DNA of 64,000 nt from Petrosia ficiformis. Taxonomy: Eukaryota > Porifera > Demospongiae > Haplosclerida > Petrosiidae. The DNA lies in assembly GCA_947044365.1 (NCBI GenBank), contig OX345644.1, positions 2,580,737-2,644,736 on the forward strand, in the 5' to 3' direction. Below the pieces are notes generated by a model, which was not told the DNA's origin, searched no databases, and saw only the letters and a list, made by a program, of their open reading frames with translations. The stretch's first letter is position 1. Each line of letters begins with the position of its first letter. The translations under genes and the position numbers were made by a program. Positions 56,399 through 64,000 of the stretch are shown here, one piece after another.

Positions 56399-58339
56399 GT
56401 ACTCTCAAGTTATTACGAGATCTACTGACCTGTCTTGTTGGTATAGTACAGGAGATTGAAACAAAGAAAGAAGAAATGAATCATGGCATAACCAAACGAA
56501 AGTTAGTATAAAAATTACAAAATCCTTTTTAATAATATCACAAAACCTAATATGCACAACGCTATACAATAGAATATACATCATGAATGTAAATTAACTA
56601 ACAAAGGTTTGAATGCCAAAATTAAGTGATCTTTCTTTACTATGAAGTGTAAAAAAATAAATTTCCTCAAACATTACATCTAAATGTATATCATGCATGT
56701 GTTGTCAACTAGTAAGTAAATACAATATTCATGACTTTTATGTACCTAATTAAGCCATTGCGTCGACTAAAGTTAGCAATTTGTAAACACTTGGATTTAG
56801 CATGCATTAATTTTAGCGAATTTCAGAGCCACGCCTAATATGTCTAATAAAATGATCACGATTTTTTTTAGCACATACTAAATTTGGTGATAATTACTAA
56901 AATTGCTAAAATTAGTACACACAACTAAAAGTAGACTTAAGACATGCTAGAAAAACCTATATTCATTCATGATAACATTTGTTATTTTTCTTTACTTTAT
57001 TTTCCAGTTTTGTTTATTATTTTGTTGTATTTTTACATCCAGTTTTAACCTGTGTCGTATGATGTTAAGACTATTACACATGATAACACTTGATCACACA
57101 CTCTATGATGAATTAAGAAGAGACTGTAATAACAAATATTATTACATTTACTGTATCAATACAAGTCTACAAGTAATGAAAGGAACACCAATTGAAGAAT
57201 GTAAACTAATTGTTACATGTACATACATGTATGTTTTGTATTTATGTGTGAGGTGTATGTTAATATAATGTGTGTCTGAGGATGTTCATTAAATGTTACA
57301 TGTACATACATGTATGTTTTGTATTTATGTGTGAGGTGTATGTTAATATAATGTGTGTTTGAGGATGTTCATTAAATGTTACATGTACATACATGTATGT
57401 TTTGTATTTATGTGTGAGGTGTATGTTAATATAATGTGTGTTTGAGGATGTTCATTAAATGTTACATGTACATACATGTATGTTTTGTATTTATGTGTGA
57501 GGTGTATGTTAATATAATGTGTGTTTGAGGATGTTCATTAAATGTTACATGTACATACATGTATGTTTTGTATTTATGTGTGAGGTGTATGTTAATATAA
57601 TGTGTGTTTGAGGATGCTCATTAAATGTACATGTACATGTATCCAGTAGGCTACTGGATGTACTAAAACACATGATTAAAAAATAACATAGCATTGTTAA
57701 AGAAACCCATAGCTATTAATTTAAGAAACTTTGGGACAAAATTTGAGCAATGCCACACCCATTCAAATGTCAAAATTGACATCCAAAATTTCAAATATCA
57801 GTGTACACAAATGACCATTCCAATATCAAACATTTGTTTATGCCCTAGCCCTCGGTTTTTGATTGAGGCATTGTACATTTACATGTGTTTGAGGTAGTAG
57901 TCTGTACATGTACATATACATGTACATGGGGCCCAATTCGAGAAAACCATACTTGTGGCGTACAACAAATGCTAACCTTCAAATACTCGCTTTTCTATCA
58001 TTTATACAGGAAGCAAACTAAATTCGTTATCTAGGAGGAGCATTAACTGATCTTCCTAGATACCAAATTTCATTAGCTTCCTGTGCAAAATGGGTGAATA
58101 GTGAGTGTTGGGAGGTAATCATTTGTCCAAAATTATAATGTGCCACAAGTATAGTTTTCCCAAATTGGGTAACATATTAGCATTTCTGTTTGTGTTGTAA
58201 GTAATGTGTGTGTTTGAGTATTGTATTGTTGCTTTTGTTCATACATGTAGTACTACAGGAATCGCTAGACATGATCTTATCAGATGAAGAGGAAGAGATA
58301 GAAGAGGATATAGAGAAGAAAGAGGCCAGTGAGTCATAA
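47207..58339 (+). CDS. ATRIP: ATR-interacting protein (ATRIP)
   Basis: Exons 47207-49435, 50361-50441, 52446-52601, 52696-52778, 53608-53728, 55138-55230, 55666-55749, 56410-56501, 57043-57200 and 58251-58339 close in phase, giving 1061 aa (human about 791). ATRIP binds RPA-coated ssDNA and tethers ATR kinase in the DNA-damage checkpoint. Seen: a basic N-terminus (PRKRRRSPESE), an acidic patch (DKEDEETYLDAL) in the position of the RPA70-binding region, a coiled coil at about residues 140-230 ending YKSDLAFKDKEIQDLLEEKC (matching human SELQFKDAEMNELR), SELLRVLIRRELLEVPD and GLLSLLHSPNIPRLP, a long Ser-rich insert that accounts for the extra length, then a helical-repeat C-terminal half. The acidic tail ESLDMILSDEEEEIEEDIE resembles the human C-terminus. 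Small 3' exons 5-7 are assigned by splice phase and hydrophobic helices, so less certain than exons 1, 4, 9 and 10. Introns are repeat-rich. Confidence 0.82.
49498..49850. repeat. left arm of a long inverted repeat inside ATRIP
   Basis: Reverse complement of 53300-53636 with moderate divergence; it begins just after the exon 1 donor. Shared blocks include CTCATTACATATAGTTCA, GATAAGCTCATATGATGCAC and the exon 5 acceptor region CTAATCGAGAGAGGATTATA. Confidence 0.8.
50460..50820. repeat. ACATGTACATGT satellite with ~60-bp higher-order unit
   Basis: Runs of GTACATGTACATGTATGTAC punctuated by ATGATATTATGTATGTGTGAG. The array continues at 51845-52090 after a transposon insertion, in ATRIP intron 2. 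Confidence 0.85.
50823..51842. mobile_element. 1.02-kb Tc1/mariner-like non-autonomous element
   Basis: Terminal inverted repeats CAGTAGCCCTCAATAAAAAG and, at the right end in reverse, CAGTACCCCTCAATAAAAAG, continuing through TTCCCGTA.AGTAAACGTA. It is flanked by TA (50821-50822 and 51843-51844), and the satellite resumes its TATGTACAATGC phase across the TA. CAGT ends with TA duplication are typical of Tc1/mariner. The interior has no transposase frame. It holds about 2.5 tandem copies of a ~175-bp unit (AAGAAAGCCATAGATACC.., ..GGAAAGCAGCAAGGCGAGTG) and inner inverted repeats (ATTAATTATTAACCCT / AGGGTTAATAATTAAT), so a second element may be nested. Confidence 0.85.
51845..52090. repeat. continuation of ACATGTACATGT satellite
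   Basis: Same higher-order unit as 50460-50820, split from it by the inserted element. Confidence 0.85.
53300..53636. repeat. right arm of the long inverted repeat inside ATRIP
   Basis: Pairs with 49498-49850. The arm runs into the acceptor and first ~30 bases of ATRIP exon 5, so exon sequence is part of the repeat. Confidence 0.8.
53768..54390. repeat. 30-bp minisatellite, ~20 copies
   Basis: Unit GTAAATATATTAGTATACTT plus ACATGTATTT with occasional truncated units (TTACATATATATTAG), in ATRIP intron 5. No spacer structure; direct head-to-tail. Confidence 0.92.
54713..54834 (-). mobile_element. tRNA-derived SINE-like element
   Basis: On the minus strand a 73-nt tRNA-shaped head (54834-54762) has A box GGTAGCTCAGTTGGTAGAAC, B box GGTTCGAATCC and pairing acceptor, anticodon and T stems. 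The loop would give anticodon GGA, but position 33 is C and there is no long variable arm as Ser tRNAs require, so it is not a normal tRNA. The head is followed by a hairpin of CACCTGAGGCAA and TTGCCTCAGGTG and then a (CTTT)n tail, a SINE-like 3' end. Confidence 0.65.
55250..55640. repeat. short tandem repeats in ATRIP intron 6
   Basis: Three units of a ~32-bp repeat (TTGTTACATGTTGTATTTGT) at 55250-55345, a (TA)n run to about 55382, and about three units of a ~43-bp repeat (TATGTGGTTCCTATGTTCAG) at 55490-55635. Confidence 0.8.
55921..56016. mobile_element. 96-bp foldback MITE
   Basis: Ends GTATGATGGTGACATC and GATGTCACCATCATAC are exact inverted repeats. ATRIP intron 7. Confidence 0.75.
56056..56299. 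mobile_element. 244-bp MITE with TGTGACC(G/A)TGGATGC ends
   Basis: Ends TGTGACCGTGGATGCAAAAA and TTTTCGCATCCATGGTCACA, flanked by TA-rich TATA. ATRIP intron 7. The interior shares a layout with 57932-58169, including ACACAGGTAACTTACT and GTGCAAAAT..AATAATGAGC. Confidence 0.8.
57212..57626. repeat. 83-bp tandem repeat, five copies, beside an ATRIP donor
   Basis: Exact 83-bp period (GTTACA starts at 57212, 57295, 57378, 57461 and 57544). It begins 12 bp after the exon 9 donor at 57201, and copies are almost identical. Confidence 0.92.
57932..58169. mobile_element. 238-bp MITE with CCCAATTYGRGAAAAC ends
   Basis: Ends CCCAATTCGAGAAAACCATA and, reversed at the right, CCCAATTTGGGAAAACTATA, both continuing CTTGTGGC. 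Located in the last ATRIP intron. Confidence 0.8.
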
Positions 58340-59938
58340 GACTTTCTAAAAATATAACACATTAGCCAATGGAATAGTTCTATGGAACAATGTTTTAACT
58401 GAAAATAATTAATACATTATACTGAATAATAAATTATAATCATAATAATTGTTATAATTTATGTGTATGTGTGTGTTTGTTTCTATTTGTTAATGTTATT
58501 ACCTAGAAATGTGCATTTAAATGTACTTTTCAGTTAACAATGAAAATTAATAACGCTGTTTTCTATAGTGATGTGTGATAGGTATGGAAATGTCGATAAT
58601 TTTTATTAAGTGATACTAACACTAATTAGTCTCGCAAGCCAGACTCTGAAAATAATTAAAGCAAATTATTATTGGGTGTGGCTACGTTTATACACCATTT
58701 GTATACACCTTATGGAATACAATCCAACATGCACACTGCAGGCCTCAGCAATCCTTTTTAAACACAGAAGAACCTTACACTATAAAGACTATTTCTATAC
58801 ACAATTGGAGGGTAACCAAAGAATTGGCAATATTTGAAGGTTCGCAAAGCCCTATAGTATCGAAAATTTACTGAAGTGTCGTACTATAATGTTCATACAT
58901 TTCTGTTTTACTCTGCATGTAGTTGTAAACAAATTTCTTCGCTGTAACTGTTACTTGAAAACTAATACATGAAACTACCAATAGTCTAAACATGTTATAG
59001 TACTATACATGGGTCTTGAGATGAACCAAGTTTGGAACTTCCAGTACAACTTAAATAATGATCTCTCTACTCGTCAAAATCTGCTCGAAAGGTACCTAGA
59101 TTGGCTGTACCTGTAACAAAAATTGGCTGAATGGTGATTTAGACCCATTACATAACAGCACAATGATTGTGTCGTGAGACGAACCACGATTAAAACATAC
59201 AGCTAATTGTGCATTAGGATTAGTCACAATTTTCTTTAACAGTGTAATTATCGTTTTGCTAATAAATTGATGACTTTGTGTCAATTTTAAATTTGCAACA
59301 TTAGAACCTTTTTTGCAAATAACTCAAAAATTTCAACTCCAAGATCTCAGAAAATATAGCTATCATGTTTCAGAATTTCTTTCATTAATATAAATAATTC
59401 GACACTGCTATAGAAGGACAATGAAGTTACAGAGATTTTTTTGTAAGCCCTTCAGTGTTTTTTTAAATACTTGTAGAATCCATAATTTGTTTTAACTTTA
59501 CAGTACTGTTGCTGTTCGTAATGCAATGATATGTTGCATCATGATCCATGAATATAATTACTGAACAATACTTTTTTTTTTTCTTTTCGTAATTTATTGC
59601 ATTGCAAAAGGGTGAGGCGCCATAGGAACTAAATGCTAGTAATATGGCTACCCTACAAAGAAAACAAACCAACACAGATTTAGCATTGGGCTAGTGATAG
59701 CCCACCTCCTTTTTTATATTTACTTATTATATTCCTGCTATACAGCAAGTATACTTTAACTTAAACTTATAATTTATGCTGTATTTCTTATTTTGTGGCC
59801 CTGGACTAGTAATTTTTAGACAAGCCATTAGCTGGAAAAAACGTTGGCCATGCCCATGCGCATACTCTTATTATCACATGATAACCCAATAAATATTGTA
59901 GATACAATGTATAATTATATATATATAATAATTATATA

Positions 59939-59989
<51 letters not shown>

Positions 59990-60988
59990 ATATAATTATA
60001 TATAATGAGATGAATAATTAGTGGCTACAGAAGTGGCAAGAATATTTTTCAGGTATATACTGATGTTAATTTGCGTCTAGTGCAAGACAGGTGTAACCAC
60101 ATAGAACATGTATCACACTAAATCCATTGGATAGTTTGATTGCTGTCACTGATATCATTTTCCTTCAGGCGATTGCCACAGAACATAGGATCGGTTTTAC
60201 GAATTTTAGTTTTACATTGATCACTGCTTTGTAATGAAGTACTGACAGACAGGAGGGCAGTTTGATCAAGTGACCATTCACCAAGTACTACATGTATAAA
60301 TGGAAAACAACGCCACCCTTACAGCTAAATTGAATGATTGAGGTAGTCTTGTCCCAAGCCCCACCACTTCTAAGTTAAAACTCGGGAGAGAGTCTGGCAA
60401 TAGGTTTGGGGTACAATGACGTTTCATTCTGGAATGCTGAAATACCAATCAGACTGTAGATAGTTCAATTAACTCCATATTTAACACGATGATGTCATGT
60501 GTTTCAAAGATACTGTTATTTGGTTGTTGTCACTAAATGAGCATGACTGTTTTCTTTTTGGTTGAAATTGTACTGAAATTCATGGGCATCTTCTTGCAGA
60601 ACTATTCCTTTGAAAGAGATCTTTTACATATGTTTTCTATACTTTTATATTTTATCTTACGGTTCGACTTTCTATGTATTAGTGTTGGACAAATAGTACC
60701 AGTCTTTTGCAAAGCAATGGCTTTCAGGCAACAAACTCCACAAAACTCTGTGCTGCCTTAATGTGTATAAAGATTATATGTTTTTTGCACTTATAATAAT
60801 AGTTATTGTAATAATACAGAGACTAAGAGCACTTATAAACATAATTTATCTTCTGCACTCCTGATGCATAAATAAAAAAGTCAGGTACACGTGTTTGCGC
60901 ATGCGCATAACTTGGTTAACGTTATTCGAATTCTCTCGGCTAACTTAGCCGCCCCTAATATAATAATCCATATTCCCTGCCCTGAAAG
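58340..60988. other. intergenic, no supported gene
   Basis: AT-rich with a partial MITE end near 58623, a (TA)n run at about 59940-59987 and scattered short open stretches lacking splice context or a recognisable family. 60890-60960 is locally GC-richer (CACGTGTTTGCGCATGCGC), just upstream of the death-fold copy 3 start. Confidence 0.55.
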
Positions 60989-61654
60989 ATGGCTACTAAA
61001 GAAATGATGAGTGAAGTAGAAGCCTTTAAGAACTTGGAACCACATATGAAAAGCATGTTGGAACTATGTATACATGACTTTGCACATAGGTTATATAATG
61101 GAGGTCTAATTGACGATGTAGCTCATAAAAGAATATTTTATACTGGAGAAGTTTGAGAATTTATTATTTTATGCAGCTGATTTATGCGAAGGTTAAGGGA
61201 GCAAGCAATAATGATGAAGCACAAAAGATTATTAGTGATGTAGCTGACATAATAGGAGAGCATGCTGCATTTCGTTATACAGCTGAAACCTTAAGTAAGA
61301 TTATATTAATAGTTGTAATTATATTGGAATAATGGTATGCTGTAATTATTTAAACACTGCAGGGAACTGTGACACTAACAGTATAACGAAGAATATTGCA
61401 GATATTGCTAGTGCAATTGAACTCAGTTTGGATTTAATTGCAACATTAGCTTATGCTAAAGGCATAATTACTAGGGGGGAATGGATATATACAACAGATT
61501 CAACTGCTCCAGAATCCGAAATCTGGACTGATGTAGTATTTAATGATGTTCGAGCTACCATCACAAATGATCCGACTAAGATTGAAGAAGTTAAAGCCGT
61601 TTTCAATAATATGGGTGAACCTATCAGTCGCATTGTATCTGAACTTGAACGATG
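60989..61654 (+). pseudogene. tandem death-fold-like gene, copy 3 (broken)
   Basis: Starts MATKEMMSEVEAFKNLEPHM and aligns with exon 1 of copies 1 and 2. About 13 bases are lost near 61150, giving GAA-GTT-TGA and a frameshift; the rest of exon 1 is recognisable in another frame. Exon 2 (61365-61654) is open and more diverged (SLDLIATLAYAKGIITRGEW, VKAVFNNMGEPISRIVSELE). No third exon is visible. The intron matches the short 72-bp form of copy 1. Confidence 0.8.
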
Positions 61655-62154
61655 TAAGTTTACCTTAAATTTGTATATACATAATGGCTTGTTACACAAG
61701 TAAATGTATAATGTAGTGATGATAGAATAACTATTTTATTCTCAATCACAGAGTGATTACTAATAGATGGGCACAATTGTTTTGGATTGAACTGGCAATC
61801 CATACATATTTACAAATTAAGCTGAAACCTTCATATGTGCATAATTTTCAACATCATCTCTGTAGTAATAAAATTGATAGCACGAATTCAAATTTTTTTC
61901 ATATAACAAAACCAAATTTATTAACTCTCACCTGCGTAGGCGGAGCAAAGGGTTACTGTAATTATCAAATCTAAGGTTTATGTGTATCATTCATTGACCC
62001 TCCCCCTTCATGAGGGTTACTGTAAATGGTTTAAAAAAATGTCCATCTGTGTGTGTGTGTGTTTGTGTATATTATCATTAATGTTTTCACTAGCAAAACA
62101 AGATATAGAGAAAAAGCATCCCTATGACTGCTTTGTTGTGTCCAACATTCATAA
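61655..62154. other. no supported gene; repeat heads
   Basis: Contains two partial heads of the AACCCTC repeat (61921-61960 and 61999-62030, each ending GGGTTACTGTAA) and nothing coding that I can support. Confidence 0.5.
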
Positions 62155-62430
62155 TCATGACTGACTTTCTCATGGCTGAAGCACAACATCCTATTATAGT
62201 ATTATTCTGATTATCAACTCTTCTTACTTTTTAAAGGATCTTGTAGAACTTTAAGAATACATTTCAGCTATTAGTTTCAGTTTCTACGTAAGCTACAAGC
62301 AACTTTCTTCTTGCTGGTCTGTAGATAGAGTTTGAGCACCTGTTCTATTATTACTATTACACTCATTTATTGATCAAACTTCCCCAATGACGTAACTTCC
62401 TTAACTACATAATTATACAACGTGTACAGT
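62155..62430. repeat. dispersed ~280-bp repeat, copy 6
   Basis: Diverged member of the family at 13890-14165 (TGACTTTCTCATGGCTGAAG, TTTCAGTTTCTACGTAAGCT, GACGTAACTTCCTTAACTAC). The only copy here not close to a membrane-protein gene, though it follows a death-fold copy. Confidence 0.6.
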
Positions 62431-62619
62431 TGTTCACATATGTAACAAATAATTCCTTGAAAGTAATTATAGGGGTGGCCCTGAGGACTATAAAAATTAT
62501 GTATAGTTAAAACATAGTACCTACTTTTACATTTTTTTTCAGATGTATAATTATGCACATCAGTAATGTACAGTATATAATCCTGAATGATTGGGTGTAA
62601 TCATAGTAGTCATTAACCG

Positions 62620-63225
62620 ATTAACCCTCACCCGCGTACCCACGTAAGCGGAGCGGAGGGTTACTGAAATCGTTTTGTCTGTTTGTCTGTCAGCAAAATT
62701 CCAGCGAACCTATGAACATTGGCACTTTGAAAATAGTACCAGCAGACGTCAAATCATTCAAGGATCAAAAGTAGCAATAGGCTTTTGCTAAACCTTTCTG
62801 ATTTAAACAGAAAGGTTTAGCAAATTTTTGTAACTCATAGTCGCCATTTAACAACTTTCAGATGATGTCTGGTAGCAAAAGAGTTCACTGAAACACGACT
62901 CATCTTACTTGAAGCCTATCGCTGTTGAATCACAGCTTGAAATGAAGTACAATTGAAATAGTGGCTGCTGTAAATTCAAGCTGGCTCTAATCTTTCTGCC
63001 ATGACTGGAAATTTCTAGCTCCACCCATTTATCTCATACACGTGATTGCTCAAGTCTGTTTTAACACTGTACTTGTAATATTATACTATATAGCTAGTGT
63101 AGGACTTGGAGTGTAAGTTGTAATGCACACATACACAAATATAATATAATTTCAGTATAATAATTGTAATAATTATTATTACAGTCTGCAGTTATTTTCT
63201 TGTCAGTGACCCAATCATTCTGCAA
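62620..63225. repeat. AACCCTCG-initiated dispersed repeat, copy 2
   Basis: Same segment order as 35529-36030, with an additional internal hairpin (TTTGCTAAACCTTTCTG / CAGAAAGGTTTAGCAAA at about 62786-62825). Confidence 0.7.
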
Positions 63226-63307
63226 TTATGGGCATATAACACCTGTGAGATAATTGGTCGAGGGCGTAGTCTGAGACAATTATCTCAAGGGTGTTTTATG
63301 CCCATAA
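63226..63307. repeat. imperfect palindrome with GTTATGGGCAT-like arms
   Basis: TTATGGGCATATAACACC... and ...GGGTGTTTTATGCCCATAA with inner TGAGATAATTG / CAATTATCTCA; a probable foldback element. 63308-64000 shows nothing else that I can support. Confidence 0.65.
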
Positions 63308-64000
63308 CTGCCTCCAACTAGGGCTTTTATACCATGGTAACACAAAAGTATGCACATTTTACATCACTATTAGTGTTTACTGTAAAAACTGTGAAAATGT
63401 AATTAATGGCTAGACACCTGTCTACAGGCATGTTATCCCAGGGTACATCAAAGGTTACCATGGCAATCGCCCATTCACCCTGGTATAACTATTGTTAACA
63501 TGTTGTTAATTCATTCTACTTAGCAAAATTTATAATTATTTAAATACATGAATAACAATAAGATGTTCCTAGAACACATACCCTGTGCAATATTGCACTA
63601 AGTCATTGACAGAACAGGAGAATATGAATAATTATTTTGAAGGGTGTGACTGACTGGGAAAAAATGGTGGAATTTTCTAAACTGATAATAAGAAAACCCA
63701 GGAATTGCGGATACTATGAACTGCATTAGCTTGGTATGCATATGTTATTATATGACTATTTTCTAGCTGACTGATGTGTTTACAAGATGTTTGAAGCAAT
63801 CTAAAGTTCGATTCCGATTTTTTTTTGCATGACAAACTGACAGACAGACAGACGGACAGAACCAATCGCTCAACCCCTTGCACAACATACTGCGCTGGGT
63901 AATAATATACAATCACCATCACATGCATGAATGGTTGTTATTAATTACATGTACTTTCACTAGGTCCACGCCCTCTATTTTAATATAAACTGTAGTATGG

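Noticed and set aside
60537..60761. Short hydrophobic open stretch as a membrane protein exon
   Set aside because: No splice context, no homologue recognised, AT-rich sequence readily gives such Phe/Leu-rich readings.
1..64000. Bacterial or symbiont origin of the window
   Set aside because: Spliceosomal introns with consistent phases in at least six genes and animal-specific gene families exclude it.

Overview
The window is eukaryotic and metazoan. It is AT-rich, has multi-exon genes with short GT-AG introns, and is dense in small inverted-repeat transposons and ATGTAC-type microsatellites. The gene set (ATRIP, AUH, ECI1, NOL4-like, VWA5A-like, PRSS23/35-like and relics of a thioredoxin reductase ending Gly-Cys-Sec-Gly) fits an early-branching animal. 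The compact genes, nested genes and ATGTAC satellites make a demosponge my best guess; that is inference, not proof. All products were assigned by reading translations against remembered families, with no database search.

Layout, left to right. 1-3345 (+): 3' part of a degenerate EF-hand-like gene. 3460-4518 (-): intronless PRSS23/35-type serine protease. 4661-12298 (-): nine-exon AUH (methylglutaconyl-CoA hydratase). Its 3.65-kb fifth intron contains two further genes that diverge from each other: an intronless ECI1-like gene (-) and a two-exon NOL4-like gene (+).

9.7-40.8 kb is a tandem segmental duplication. Unit A runs from about 9.71 to 27.06 kb and unit B from about 27.06 to 40.82 kb. 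Each unit carries AUH exons 1-3, a relic of one ATRIP exon, multi-pass membrane-protein genes of an unrecognised family, a gene with two tandem death-fold-like domains, a relic of the VWA5A 3' end, and decayed TXNRD exons. Unit A has three membrane-protein copies, of which only the middle one (17415-19175) is open. Unit B has one, which looks like a recombinant between the first and third copies of unit A. Differences between the units expose clean transposon insertions with empty sites: a TA-targeted MITE in A and a solo LTR with a 5-bp target duplication in B.

41309-43997 (+): five-exon VWA5A-like gene (VIT + VWA). 44970-46121 (-): secreted Cys-rich FOLN-like protein with a mucin-like tail. 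47207-58339 (+): ten-exon ATRIP, the ATR checkpoint partner, whose introns are packed with satellites, MITEs and a 1.02-kb Tc1/mariner-like non-autonomous element. 60989-61654: a broken third copy of the death-fold gene. The rest is repeats.

Functionally, AUH and ECI1 are both mitochondrial crotonase-fold enzymes (leucine and unsaturated fatty-acid breakdown) and are physically nested. The ECI1 copy has lost the catalytic Glu expected of the family. The membrane-protein family and the death-fold family expand by duplication and pseudogenise quickly. They are the best candidates for undescribed biology here.
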